Positions 52,084-61,282 of a stretch of DNA of 64,000 bases are shown here, one piece after another; positions within the stretch are counted from its first letter, which is position 1, and each line of letters opens with the position of its first letter. The translations under genes and the position numbers were made by a program. The notes below the pieces were generated by a model. It did no database searches. It was not told where the DNA came from and saw nothing but the letters and a program-made list of their open reading frames with translations. Source of the DNA: Lentimicrobiaceae bacterium (GTDB lineage: Bacteria; Bacteroidota; Bacteroidia; Bacteroidales; F082); the NCBI GenBank assembly GCA_015061315.1, contig SUWV01000006.1, positions 1 through 64,000 of the forward strand, given 5' to 3'.

Positions 52084-52986
52084 ATGAGAAGACTTCAAAA
52101 CTTGTTTCTTTGCTTGATACTTATAATGTTTTCGGCTATATTTATGCCATCGTGTAACAACTTCAAAGGCAGTCAGGAGATTCCGGCTTATCTCCATGTC
52201 GATACTTTCCTTTTCTCCACGAATTATGCTGTCGAGGGAGCGGCTTCGCATAAGATAACCGATGTGTCTGTCTATATCGACGGTAACTATCAAGGTTATT
52301 ATGAACTGCCAGCAACGGTACCTATCTTGGAAAGAGGCAAACATCAGCTGACGCTTATGGCAGGAATAAAGCTGAATGGCAATAGCTCGACGAGAACCAT
52401 AAACCCATTTTATGTCCCATACGTTATCGAAGATTATGTCTTTGAAGAAAAGGTCATCGATACTGTCTCGCCTTCAACTAGATATTATCCTATTGACAAT
52501 AGTAATATTCACTTCGAGTTTATGGAAGATTTTGAGCGACAGATAGGTCTCGAGACGGCGCCATATAGCGACACTACGATAATGAGAACCGACCGCGATG
52601 CTATAGGAATATGGAACGATGCGGAAGGTAACTCGCATTATTCAGGTTATATCTGGCTCGGCGACACCATCGATAATTTCTTTATCAATACGCCTGCCAT
52701 GTATGGATTGCCTAATCAAGGTAACAGCATCTTCTTGGAGTTAGACTATAAATGTACAGATTTGTTTAAGGTGGGACTTGTCGCAGGCATAGGTCGTGAA
52801 GAGATAATAGACCTCGTCTACGTAAATCCTTCTGAAGAATGGAATAAGATTTACATCAACTTAGGACCAAATATCACTGACGTGAGAGAAGCTAATTATT
52901 TTAAAGTTTATATATCAGGAACGATAGATAAAGGCTCTGAAGCAGAATATTATTTTGATAACATAAAGGTGATTTATCGTGAATAA
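52084..52986 (+). CDS. Hypothetical lipoprotein
   Basis: A 300-aa protein with a lipoprotein signal (FMPSCNNF; Cys about 22) and an all-beta mature part. DTFLFSTNYAVEGAASHKIT and YVDGNYQGYYELPATVPIL-like segments suggest one or two Ig/carbohydrate-binding-like domains. The C-terminal half (about 135-300) resembles a jelly-roll. It overlaps the sugar transferase gene by 8 nt, so it is translationally coupled. Function unknown; it may help assemble or anchor the surface glycan. Confidence 0.7.
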   Translation: MRRLQNLFLCLILIMFSAIFMPSCNNFKGSQEIPAYLHVDTFLFSTNYAVEGAASHKITDVSVYIDGNYQGYYELPATVPILERGKHQLTLMAGIKLNGNSSTRTINPFYVPYVIEDYVFEEKVIDTVSPSTRYYPIDNSNIHFEFMEDFERQIGLETAPYSDTTIMRTDRDAIGIWNDAEGNSHYSGYIWLGDTIDNFFINTPAMYGLPNQGNSIFLELDYKCTDLFKVGLVAGIGREEIIDLVYVNPSEEWNKIYINLGPNITDVREANYFKVYISGTIDKGSEAEYYFDNIKVIYRE

Positions 52987-54406
52987 AAAAAACAATAAAA
53001 AAATACAGACGTTAAAGTATGTCTTAACAGATTGGTTCTGTGCCTTGATAGCATGGACTCTGTTCTTCTTGTTCAGAAAATTCAATGAAGATCCAAATTT
53101 CATGGATTATTATCAGTCTGTGTTTCATGATGTCAACTTCATTATCGGAATAATAGGAGTGCCATTGTTCTGGCTCGTGCTTCATACCATATCGGGATAT
53201 TATAATAATGTCTTTTCCAAATCGCGACTTAAAGAATTGGGACAGACATTTTTCGTTACCTTGATAGGCGTAGTGATTTTGTTTTTCGTCACAATCATCG
53301 ACGACGTGATAATATCGCATAAATCTTATTACGTCTCTTTCTCAGTCTTATTTGGATTACAATTCATCTTGACATATTTCTGTCGTCTGATAATCACCAC
53401 GAGGACTGCTATCAAGATTCGTAAGAAGAAGATAGGCTTCAACACTTTGATAGTAGGAAGCAACGACAACGCCTGCCGTCTGTGTGAAGAGATGGATAAT
53501 CAGATGTATCCATCGGGTAATATTGTGGTAGGCTTCGTTAATGTCTACGACAGGAAAGAATATAAGGTGGCTAAGTATGCACCGCATCTTGGTTTTTATA
53601 AAGACGCTGCCAAGATTATTGAGGATTATGATATTGAAGAAGTCGTAATTGCTATCGAACGTTCTGAGATTGAGACGATCGACAATATCCTTGTCACATT
53701 ACATAGTTTAGATGTAGTGGTGAAGATAATACCTATTATGCAGGATATTATCTTCGGCACCGTGAAGCAGGAAGCCATCTGGCATGCACCTCTCATCAGA
53801 GTCACGCCTGAACTGATGCCTGTATGGCAGCAGGTTACGAAACGTGTTTTCGATGTAGTAGCCTCGCTGATGGTGATTATCGTCTTCTCTCCCTTATATC
53901 TTTTCACAGCTCTTATGGTGCGATTGTCATCGCCTGGACCTATATTCTACCGGCAGGAACGTATCGGCAAGAATGGCGAGCCATTTAACATGTTGAAGTT
54001 TAGGAGTATGTATGTCGATGCTGAGAGTATGGGACCGCAGCTCTCAAAAGACAACGACCCTCGTATCACTCCGTGGGGACGTTTCATGCGTAAGACGCGC
54101 CTTGATGAGATACCGCAGTTTTTTACTGTTCTTGGTGGTAAGATGTCGATAGTAGGTTACCGTCCTGAACGTCAGTTTTATATCGATCAGATAGTGCAGA
54201 AAGCACCTCATTATATGATGCTTCTCAAAATTAAACCTGGTATCACCAGCTGGGGCGAGGTGAAATTCGGTTATGCCTCCAACGTTGATGAGATGGTGGA
54301 ACGACTGAAGTACGATATTCTCTATATCGAAAACATGAACCTCGCACTCGACATCAAGATTTTGATATATACAGTGCTGATAGTAGTGCAGGGAAGAGGA
54401 AAGTGA
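52979..54406 (+). CDS. Undecaprenyl-phosphate sugar phosphotransferase (WcaJ/WbaP type)
   Basis: A 475-aa initiating transferase that loads the first sugar phosphate onto undecaprenyl phosphate for surface polysaccharide. Four N-terminal helices (about 12-120) precede a CoA-binding-like Rossmann part (about 145-260, TLIVGSNDNACRLCEEM). A fifth helix and the bacterial sugar transferase domain follow (about 285-475): KRVFDVVASLMVIIVFSPLY, GPIFYRQERIGKNG, FRSMYVDAE, KTRLDEIPQFFTVLGGKMSIVG-type. It starts at GTG 52979 inside the lipoprotein gene end. Full length. Confidence 0.92.
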   Translation: MNKKNNKKIQTLKYVLTDWFCALIAWTLFFLFRKFNEDPNFMDYYQSVFHDVNFIIGIIGVPLFWLVLHTISGYYNNVFSKSRLKELGQTFFVTLIGVVILFFVTIIDDVIISHKSYYVSFSVLFGLQFILTYFCRLIITTRTAIKIRKKKIGFNTLIVGSNDNACRLCEEMDNQMYPSGNIVVGFVNVYDRKEYKVAKYAPHLGFYKDAAKIIEDYDIEEVVIAIERSEIETIDNILVTLHSLDVVVKIIPIMQDIIFGTVKQEAIWHAPLIRVTPELMPVWQQVTKRVFDVVASLMVIIVFSPLYLFTALMVRLSSPGPIFYRQERIGKNGEPFNMLKFRSMYVDAESMGPQLSKDNDPRITPWGRFMRKTRLDEIPQFFTVLGGKMSIVGYRPERQFYIDQIVQKAPHYMMLLKIKPGITSWGEVKFGYASNVDEMVERLKYDILYIENMNLALDIKILIYTVLIVVQGRGK

Positions 54407-54660
54407 TTTTCAATGAAGAATTAAGAATGAAGAATTAAGAATGTAAGGCGTATATTATCAAAATGTTAGCTTTATTTGGTTGATTATTTTCCACTTGACA
54501 TATATCTTTTACATACATATATTTGCAGAAAAATAAAAAGTGTATGAATCTTGTTGAGACGCATCAATTACATCTTGTTTATTTTTCATCGGTGTAATAT
54601 GTCACGTCTCTACTTGTAGATTCGTTGTCTTGTAGACTTGTTGTCTTAAAAAATGAAAAC
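54407..54660. repeat. Composite repeat block with family B (54556-54611)
   Basis: AATTAAG words (54414-54440), unassigned AT-rich DNA with a possible -7-like TATATTTG (54517-54524), a family B hairpin of the ATTACATC/GGTGTAAT type (54556-54611), then an 8-bp array (cttgtaga-ttcgttgt-cttgtaga, 54613-54650). Confidence 0.75.
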
Positions 54661-54712
54661 CACTCTGCAAATATTAGGGAAGAATAGGTTCATAAAACCG
54701 TAGCCTCTTGAA

Positions 54713-54735
54713 GAGATTTCAGGAGGTGAAAGGAT
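54713..54735 (+). other. Strong Shine-Dalgarno-like motif without a matching start
   Basis: AGATTTCAGGAGGTGAAAGG contains AGGAGGTGA, a perfect match to the conserved 16S 3' end. The next ATG is 46 nt away. The same text recurs at 55778-55800. Bacteroidota rarely use such sites. Confidence 0.5.
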
Positions 54736-54779
54736 TTTTGAGAAAATAAAAATAAATTATAAACCAAATTTAATTATAT

Positions 54780-55697
54780 ATGAAAAAGATATTATTTGTA
54801 CTGCTGATGCTTATCGCGGCAAGGGTGAGCGGGCAGAATGATTCCACTTACGTTTACCAGTCCTTTTTCGGTAAAGACTCGACAACCGTAAATTTATACA
54901 CTGTAATTATAGATGGTGATTGGAATTTAACGTTTACCCTTTACAATAGTGATACCATTACGATGAATAATCACTTATACTATTATGTAGAGCCAAAGCA
55001 GATAGAATCAGTGCCAGGATATGTCACATATAATTATAGTGACGAAACTATTTATTTTCGAGAAGATAGGCAAAATGGACGATTATATCTATATGTTAAA
55101 AATAATTATGTAGAAAAAGAAATGTTGTTGTGCGACATGTCACTAAATGTAGGTGATACATTTAGTATACCAACGTATCGAGGTAGTTCTTATGAAATTA
55201 AGGTGCGAAATATAAGAATGGTGAGTGGAAGAAAGACTATTGAATTTGGAGAATTACATACTGAAACATTTTTAATAGAAAATATGATGTTTATGGAAGG
55301 CTTGTTTCCAATGGCTATGCCAGAGTTTTCAGATGCATCTTTGTGTAAGTTGATATGTCAACATAAGGATGGCGAATTTACATATAACCCTTATTTTACA
55401 GGGAATTGTCTAATGGAAACGAAACTGTCAATAGGAGAGGTTGACAATGATAAAGTCAACATGGAAATCACCCCGACAATTTTCTCAAGCAACGAAACGA
55501 TTTCTATCGAATCAGATTTTGAGATAAAAGATATAAAAATGATAGATATGCTTGGAAGAGAAATAAATATCTCAATAAATCCAACAGACGATTTTACATC
55601 ACAAATCAGTCTGAATCAAAGATGTAATTCAGGTATTTATTTAATTATCGTTGAAACCGAAAAAGAAGTTTATTATGAGAAAGTTGTTTTACGTTAA
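54780..55697 (+). CDS. Hypothetical T9SS-sorted protein
   Basis: A 305-aa protein. The signal peptide (about 1-19) is cut after VSGQ. The mature part is beta-rich and Tyr-rich without a recognised domain. The C-terminal 75 residues (IKDIKMIDMLGREINISI, CNSGIYLIIVETEKEVYYEKVVL) fit a divergent type A sorting domain: DMLGRE and GIYLI match the motif, and the PNP box is reduced to TPTIFSSNETISI. It sits between repeat blocks and upstream of a TPR-HTH regulator, similar to the layout at 47333-50381. Confidence 0.7.
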   Translation: MKKILFVLLMLIAARVSGQNDSTYVYQSFFGKDSTTVNLYTVIIDGDWNLTFTLYNSDTITMNNHLYYYVEPKQIESVPGYVTYNYSDETIYFREDRQNGRLYLYVKNNYVEKEMLLCDMSLNVGDTFSIPTYRGSSYEIKVRNIRMVSGRKTIEFGELHTETFLIENMMFMEGLFPMAMPEFSDASLCKLICQHKDGEFTYNPYFTGNCLMETKLSIGEVDNDKVNMEITPTIFSSNETISIESDFEIKDIKMIDMLGREINISINPTDDFTSQISLNQRCNSGIYLIIVETEKEVYYEKVVLR

Positions 55698-55709
55698 TGA
55701 GCTTTTTTA

Positions 55710-56083
55710 GTCGCCGAGTCCCTGAGTCAGCGAGTAAATAAACAAAGTCTCGGTGGCTTGGCAATTTAAAATTCCTATTGAAAAGATTTCAGGAGGTGAA
55801 AGGAAAACTTGTGGTGGAATGATGAATTAGGAATTAACAATTAAGAATTAACAATTAACAATTAACAATTAAGAATTGAGAATTAAGAATGAAGAATTAA
55901 GAATGGAGAATTAAGAATTGAGAATTGACTCAGAGACTCGTTGTCTTGTTGTCTTGTAGACTTGTTGTCTTATTAGAGGCGTGTCAATTACATCTTGTTT
56001 ATTTTTTCATCGGTGTAATATGTCGCGCCTCTACTTGTAACAAAATCCGTAGACCGTAGACTGTAGACCGTAGACTTAAAAAA
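55710..56083. repeat. Composite leader block of the second TPR-HTH gene
   Basis: tcgccgag/tcagcgag words (55712-55735), a copy of the SD-like text (55778-55800), and a fragment of the decayed T9SS gene's last codons (AAACTTGTGGTGGAATGATG, 55805-55824). Then come AACAATT/AATTAAG words (55830-55925), a gttgtctt array (55930-55970), family B (55975-56032) and a ccgtaga 7-bp array (56047-56080). Confidence 0.88.
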
Positions 56084-56085
56084 TC

Positions 56086-57822
56086 ATGAAAAGGATTACG
56101 TTTTTTATATTATTGCTTTCTAATTTAACAATCAATGCTCAGCAGACATCGGTTGGATCGTCTGATTTTCACATCATAAAAAACAACATCATTCATTATG
56201 CATCGCAGATTGAGCTCGCAGATTCGTTGTATAAAAACTATCTCCCTCAGTCTAACTTCGAGGAAGTTGAAGCAGCCGTCAAGTACCTCGACAGCATCTG
56301 TTCGATTTCATCTAATCATCAACGGAAGCTGAGACGGCATCTGCTCGACACTTCAAACTTCCTCCACGCCCGCGCCCATTATTATCACGCTGTAGGTCTC
56401 ACCGAAAAAGACGACATCGTCGGCGCCTGCGAACACTACCTCAGAGCTTTGGAAATAATGAAGGGATTCAGGGTGTCGGAAATTCAGGATGTTGAGGATG
56501 AAAGTGTGGAAGATAAGTCGAAGCTGAGGTTTATGGCTTTGACATATTCAAGGTTGGGAGAGCTGTTCCTTGAAGAACATTATATCGAATTTGCTTTGAA
56601 TAATTTTAAAAACGCTCTTAAATATAGTGAGATGCTCGATGACAGTTTCGCGGAAGCTATTACCTTAAAATACATAGGTAAAGTTTATCATATTTCTGCT
56701 AATTCCGATAGCGCCTTGTATTATTATAATAAATCTATTGAAACTACATCACATCCAATCAATAAATTAGATGTTGATAAATATATAGCTCAAATATTAT
56801 TTGCTGAAGGCATTAAAGACAGCGCGTATGCTATCATAAACCATAATCTTGCTGCGATGGATAATTATGCTCCAAGATATACTTATTATTCTGTATTAGG
56901 ATCATTTTATTATTATGATAATGAATATGATTCTGCAATCTATTATTTGGAAAAGAGTGTTGAAAGCCAATATTTATACACTAAACTCAATGCTGCAACA
57001 AAGTTGTCTGCCATATATGATTCACTTGGCAATTATGAAATGAAAATGTATTATGATGATGTCTTTTCACAAATGACTATTGATAATATTAATAAATCTA
57101 TTGATAAGACAAAACTGAGTGCATTGTATGATGATTACAAAAATAGAGAATATGAGACTCGTAGAAAATCAACAATAAAAACTATTGCGTTATTGATTAT
57201 GATAGCAGCTTTCATATTGATTGTTTTTCTCCTTATAATAAGATCAAAACAACGTGATAAAGACGTATTGTTACAATCTAAAATTCAGGAAGTCGACAAT
57301 ATGAATGTTGTAATGAGTCAGATGGAAAAAGACCTGCTTGACGTCAAGTATAAATATTCATTGGCACGAGGTAAGATTAAAAGTAAGAATTTGGAATTGA
57401 GAAAGAAAGATGATGAGATTAATAAATATAAGCAAAAATATCAGCATGTTGATGACGTGTTACATGATGAACCCGTATTTGATTTGAATAAATATTTTCA
57501 ATCAGAAATATGTCGTAAGATATTGAATGATATTGATGTTTTATCGAAATCGAAGGTGAAGAATTATCAACTAAGACCACTTTCTCAATATGAACTTGCA
57601 TTATTGTTAGATACAGCTAATATTTGCTTTGATGATTATTTAAAAAAAATAACTCTAAAATATAATTTAAAAAATAACGATTTATATTATCTGTGCCTAA
57701 GATATTTGAATATAAATGACAAGCAAATATCATCTCTATTAGGTCTGACATACAGCGCAGTAAGAAAAAAGAGAAATAAAATGAAAGATATAGTCGTGGA
57801 TTTAGTTAAATTGACGATGTAG
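56086..57822 (+). CDS. TPR protein with membrane helix and C-terminal HTH-like domain (regulator)
   Basis: A 578-aa paralogue of the gene at 48672. The first ten residues (MKRITFFILL) and their DNA are identical, then the two diverge. Signal peptide ending INAQ (about 19). TPRs (about 70-330) include repeated DSALYYY and DSAIYYLEKS. Membrane helix at about 366-386, coiled coil about 395-460, and a C-terminal helical domain (about 500-575, LNINDKQISSLLGLTYSAVRKKRNKM) with an HTH-like core. A likely membrane-spanning transcription regulator. Unlike the first copy it has no lipobox Cys. Confidence 0.8.
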   Translation: MKRITFFILLLSNLTINAQQTSVGSSDFHIIKNNIIHYASQIELADSLYKNYLPQSNFEEVEAAVKYLDSICSISSNHQRKLRRHLLDTSNFLHARAHYYHAVGLTEKDDIVGACEHYLRALEIMKGFRVSEIQDVEDESVEDKSKLRFMALTYSRLGELFLEEHYIEFALNNFKNALKYSEMLDDSFAEAITLKYIGKVYHISANSDSALYYYNKSIETTSHPINKLDVDKYIAQILFAEGIKDSAYAIINHNLAAMDNYAPRYTYYSVLGSFYYYDNEYDSAIYYLEKSVESQYLYTKLNAATKLSAIYDSLGNYEMKMYYDDVFSQMTIDNINKSIDKTKLSALYDDYKNREYETRRKSTIKTIALLIMIAAFILIVFLLIIRSKQRDKDVLLQSKIQEVDNMNVVMSQMEKDLLDVKYKYSLARGKIKSKNLELRKKDDEINKYKQKYQHVDDVLHDEPVFDLNKYFQSEICRKILNDIDVLSKSKVKNYQLRPLSQYELALLLDTANICFDDYLKKITLKYNLKNNDLYYLCLRYLNINDKQISSLLGLTYSAVRKKRNKMKDIVVDLVKLTM

Positions 57823-57832
57823 AATAAAAGCA

Positions 57833-57924
57833 TGAGACGCATCAATTACATCTCGTTTATTTTTCATCGGTGTAATATGTCGCGTCTCTACTTGTAGACT
57901 CGTTGTCTTGTAGACTTGTTGTCT
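57833..57924. repeat. Family B hairpin and 8-bp array at the convergent junction with clpX
   Basis: Family B (57833-57889, ATTACATC/GGTGTAAT type) and ttgtagac/tcgttgtc words (57891-57924) run up to the clpX stop. Read on the minus strand this is the trailer orientation for clpX. Confidence 0.85.
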
Positions 57925-59121
57925 TTATTTTAGCCGTTTTTCTGCGTATTTCAAATCGACGGTTAGTTTCTTCTTATTTGATGAAGGCATCTCGTACATA
58001 GCGTCGTTTAATATCTCCTCTACGATGGCTCTCAATCCTCTTGCTCCTAATTTCGACTCTAAACTTCTGTCGACAATATATTCCAAAACCTCTTCTTTAA
58101 ACTCTAACTTGATGTCGTCCATCTCAAACAATTTAGTGAATTGTTTTATCAAGGCGTTCTTTGGCTCTTTCAAGATGCGTATCAATGTTTCTTTGTCTAA
58201 AGGATTGAGGAATGTCAATATTGGGAAACGACCTACTATCTCTGGAATGAGACCGAATTTCTTGATGTCGGCTGGCGTTATATATTGCAGAAGGTTGTTC
58301 CTGTCAATCTGTTTCTTGTTGTCGTTGCCATAGCCAATGACGTTGCTTCCCACTCTGTTGGCTATGATTTTGTCGATGCCGTCGAAGGCTCCGCCTGCTA
58401 TGAACAATATGTTTTTTGTATTGACCTGAATCATTTTCTGTTCAGGGTGTTTGCGGCCGCCTTGTGGTGGCACGTTGACGATAGTTCCCTCGAGGAGTTT
58501 CAACATGGCTTGTTGCACGCCTTCTCCCGACACGTCGCGGGTAATGCTCGGGTTGTCGCTCTTACGAGCAATCTTATCGATTTCGTCGATGAAGACGATG
58601 CCTCTCTCGGCAGCTGCCACGTCATAGTCGGCTGCTTGTAACAGCTTGACTAAGATATTCTCCACGTCTTCACCAACGTAGCCGGCTTCTGTCAATACGG
58701 TGGCGTCAGCGATGGCGAAAGGCACGTTGAGCATCTTGGCGATGGAGCGGGCGAGGAGTGTCTTGCCGGTTCCAGTCTCGCCGACTAAGATGATATTAGA
58801 TTTCTCAATCTCTACTTCATCGGCGCTTTGTTCTTGGTTGATTCTCTTGTAATGATTATATACGGCAACAGCAAGAATCTTCTTTGCCTCATCTTGTCCT
58901 ATGACATATTGATCCAAGAAGGATTTTATCTCTATAGGTTTCAAGAGCTTAAAGTCAGGAGTGTTGGCTTTTTTGAGATGCTTGAGTTCTTCCTGCACTA
59001 CGATATGACCGCGTTCGATACATTCGTCGCAGATAAAACCATACATTCCAGAGAGAAGCAATGCTGCTTCTTTATCGCTTTTACCACAAAATGAACAGAA
59101 GTTTTCTTGTTTTTTTGCCAT
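57925..59121 (-). CDS. clpX: ATP-dependent Clp protease ATP-binding subunit ClpX
   Basis: A 398-aa AAA+ unfoldase that feeds substrates to ClpP. N-terminal four-Cys zinc domain ([11 protein letters not shown] and GFICDECI, about 7-37), Walker A GETGTGKT (about 115), the pore-loop region [10 protein letters not shown], Walker [13 protein letters not shown], and a sensor-2 C-terminal domain ([14 protein letters not shown]). Slightly short, with a brief C-terminal tail. It follows clpP with a 240-nt spacer of arrays. Confidence 0.97.
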   Translation of the reverse strand: MAKKQENFCSFCGKSDKEAALLLSGMYGFICDECIERGHIVVQEELKHLKKANTPDFKLLKPIEIKSFLDQYVIGQDEAKKILAVAVYNHYKRINQEQSADEVEIEKSNIILVGETGTGKTLLARSIAKMLNVPFAIADATVLTEAGYVGEDVENILVKLLQAADYDVAAAERGIVFIDEIDKIARKSDNPSITRDVSGEGVQQAMLKLLEGTIVNVPPQGGRKHPEQKMIQVNTKNILFIAGGAFDGIDKIIANRVGSNVIGYGNDNKKQIDRNNLLQYITPADIKKFGLIPEIVGRFPILTFLNPLDKETLIRILKEPKNALIKQFTKLFEMDDIKLEFKEEVLEYIVDRSLESKLGARGLRAIVEEILNDAMYEMPSSNKKKLTVDLKYAEKRLK

Positions 59122-59124
59122 ACC

Positions 59125-59362
59125 TTTTTTTAGTTTAGAGTTAATGGTTTAGAGTTTAGAGTAGTTTTAGAGTTTAGAGTATAGATGTGTCAAAATACCA
59201 ATACGTTAAAAAGAACTAAGATGATTTATAAAAAAGATTTTTGTAAATTGTGAACTGTCAATTATTAAAAAAGTGCATGGTTTAAAATTCTTAATTTGTA
59301 AACATTACACTTTTAACTTTCAACTTTCAACTTTCAACTACTCTAAACTCTAAACTCTCGAC
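59125..59362. repeat. agagttta and aactttc arrays between clpP and clpX
   Basis: agtttaga-type words (59135-59182) before clpX and aactttc / actctaa words (59310-59358) after the clpP stop, with AT-rich DNA between them. On the minus strand the arrays again appear in trailer then leader positions. Confidence 0.7.
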
Positions 59363-59363
59363 A

Positions 59364-60032
59364 TTACACTTTCTTAATAAGGACTTCGTCAATCATGCCG
59401 TAGTCTTTTGCTTCTTGTGATGTCATCCAATAGTCGCGGTCGGAGTCTGCCCATACCTTATCGAAAGGCTGACCTGAATGTGTAGCGATGATGTCGTAAA
59501 GTTCTTTTTTAAGTTTCAATATCTCGCGTGCTGTTATCTCGATGTCTGATGCTTGACCTTGCATTCCGCCCATTGGCTGGTGTATCATGACGCGTGAATG
59601 TTTCAAGGCTGTACGTTTTCCTTTGGCGCCAGCGCACAACAACACTGCTGCCATAGAAGCTGCTATGCCTGTGCAAATGGTTGAAACATCAGGTTTTATG
59701 ATTTGCATGGTGTCGTAGATGCCTAAGCCTGCATATACTGAGCCACCAGGTGAGTTGACGTAAATCTGAATGTCTCTTGTAGGATCGGCACATTCCAAGA
59801 AAAGCAACTGAGCCTGAATGATGTTTGCTACATAGTCGTTGATTTCGTCGCCCAAGAAAATGATACGGTCCATCATAAGACGTGAGAAGACGTCCATCTG
59901 TGCCACGTTGAGCTGACGTTCTTCGATGATAGTAGGGGAGATGTAGTTGGTTACTGTTGAAGTATATTTCTCCAATGCCAAGCTGTTGATACCACGATGT
60001 TTGGTGGCGTATTTATAAAATTCGTTGTTCAT
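59364..60032 (-). CDS. clpP: ATP-dependent Clp protease proteolytic subunit ClpP
   Basis: A 222-aa serine protease of the Clp tetradecamer. Catalytic Ser126 in GIAASMAAV and His151 in SRVMIHQPMGG; the Asp follows in the C-terminal part. The N-terminal loop and IIFLGDEINDYVAN are normal. It lies between tig and clpX on the minus strand, the common tig-clpP-clpX order. Confidence 0.97.
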   Translation of the reverse strand: MNNEFYKYATKHRGINSLALEKYTSTVTNYISPTIIEERQLNVAQMDVFSRLMMDRIIFLGDEINDYVANIIQAQLLFLECADPTRDIQIYVNSPGGSVYAGLGIYDTMQIIKPDVSTICTGIAASMAAVLLCAGAKGKRTALKHSRVMIHQPMGGMQGQASDIEITAREILKLKKELYDIIATHSGQPFDKVWADSDRDYWMTSQEAKDYGMIDEVLIKKV

Positions 60033-60074
60033 TGTTGTTTTATTTTTCTATTATAAACTATTTAATTATATATT

Positions 60075-60145
60075 TTGTTTAAAATTTAAGGTCTAAAGTT
60101 TAAGGTCGTCATAACAACCTTAAGCCTTAAACCTTAAACCTTAAT
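60075..60145. repeat. aggttta/ccttaaa 7-bp arrays between tig and clpP
   Basis: aaggtct-aaagttt-aaggtcg words (60086-60106) and complementary ccttaag-ccttaaa words (60118-60140) form an inverted pair in the tig-clpP spacer. Confidence 0.75.
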
Positions 60146-60157
60146 ATTCAATTTGAA

Positions 60158-61255
60158 TTATTCAGCTTCTTTTTCTGTAGCTTCCTTAGCCAATTCAACT
60201 TGAGGAAGAACTGCTTGGACGAAACCTTCGTAATCTGTATCAACCATTGTCACTGTCATATTTTCTTTCAAATAAGCTGTGAGTTTCTTGTCAGCCAATT
60301 GGTTGTTGATGTTTTGACGTTGGTTGTCGTCTTTGATGATAGCGTCGATGATGTCTTCCAAACGTTTCTTTGTCTCTTCGTCTAATGTCTCAACGTCCAT
60401 ATGACCGAAGTACATGCTTCTTACGAAGTCGCGGACTTCTTGTTCTTTGATGACTAACTCAGGGCTTTGTTTTACGAGAGCTTCCTCGATAAGTTGCCAT
60501 CTGAGAGATTTGACGTAACCGTTTTCGTAGTTCTTCTCAACGTCTTCAGCAGTGATTTTACCTTCGCTGTTTTCAACGATCCAGCGTTTGAGGAATGTAT
60601 CTGGCAAATCGAATTTAATTTCTTCAACTAATTGATCGACAGCTTTGTTATAGAACATTCTCTCAGCTTCGAGGACGTATTGTTTTTCCATTTCGACAGC
60701 CACTTTGCTACGGAATGTTTCAACGTCTTTCACTTCTTGACCAGGGAAAATCTTGTCGAAGAGTTCTTCGTTGAGTTCTGGTTCTTTATCTTCAACTTTA
60801 TTGTTTTCTTGTATGCTCTTTATTGTTCTGTCGATTTCTTCAGCAGAAGCTTTGATGTTGAAATCGTTGATTTTATGGTCTTTAAGAGCGACTTTGATTT
60901 CTGGTTTAAGAGCAGCCTCGAAGTAGAAATTCAACTCTTCTTGGTTGTCTAAGTCGTTAGGTTGTGATTGTTCCATATCAGGAAGAGGATAACCTATGAC
61001 GTCTAATTTATTTTCAACGATGTGATTGTTGAGAGCTTCAGAGACTTTTTGGTTTATCTTTTCCAAAAGAACGGCTTGACCGTACATTTTTTTAATCATG
61101 CCAAAAGGAACTTTACCTTGACGGAAACCTGGCATTGTAGCTTTATGTTGATAATCTTTCAAAGCCTTTGTTACTTCAGCTTCGTAATCTTCTTTAACTA
61201 AACTAATTTGAATACCAGCGAGAAGCTCGCTTTTTGATGTTTGTGTAGTCTTCAT
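60158..61255 (-). CDS. tig: Trigger factor lacking the PPIase domain
   Basis: A 365-aa ribosome-associated chaperone. The N-terminal ribosome-binding domain (about 1-115) carries the signature as PGFRQGKVPFGMIKKMYG. The C-terminal substrate-cradle helices (about 165-365, LNEELFDKIFPGQEVKDVETF onward) are complete. The FKBP-type PPIase domain of about 90 residues that normally separates them is missing: residues about 145-165 pass directly from EIDRTIKSIQENNKVEDK to ELNEELF. The frame extends upstream into tRNA-Leu, so Met at 61255 (MKTTQTSK) is the start. Just downstream of the tRNA on the same strand. Confidence 0.9.
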   Translation of the reverse strand: MKTTQTSKSELLAGIQISLVKEDYEAEVTKALKDYQHKATMPGFRQGKVPFGMIKKMYGQAVLLEKINQKVSEALNNHIVENKLDVIGYPLPDMEQSQPNDLDNQEELNFYFEAALKPEIKVALKDHKINDFNIKASAEEIDRTIKSIQENNKVEDKEPELNEELFDKIFPGQEVKDVETFRSKVAVEMEKQYVLEAERMFYNKAVDQLVEEIKFDLPDTFLKRWIVENSEGKITAEDVEKNYENGYVKSLRWQLIEEALVKQSPELVIKEQEVRDFVRSMYFGHMDVETLDEETKKRLEDIIDAIIKDDNQRQNINNQLADKKLTAYLKENMTVTMVDTDYEGFVQAVLPQVELAKEATEKEAE

Positions 61256-61282
61256 TTTTGATAAATAAAATATTAAAAAAAG

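Noticed and set aside
54660-54779. Riboswitch or attenuator ahead of the 54780 gene
   Set aside because: Only an SD-like motif and AT-rich DNA are visible; no conserved aptamer or terminator/antiterminator pair was found.
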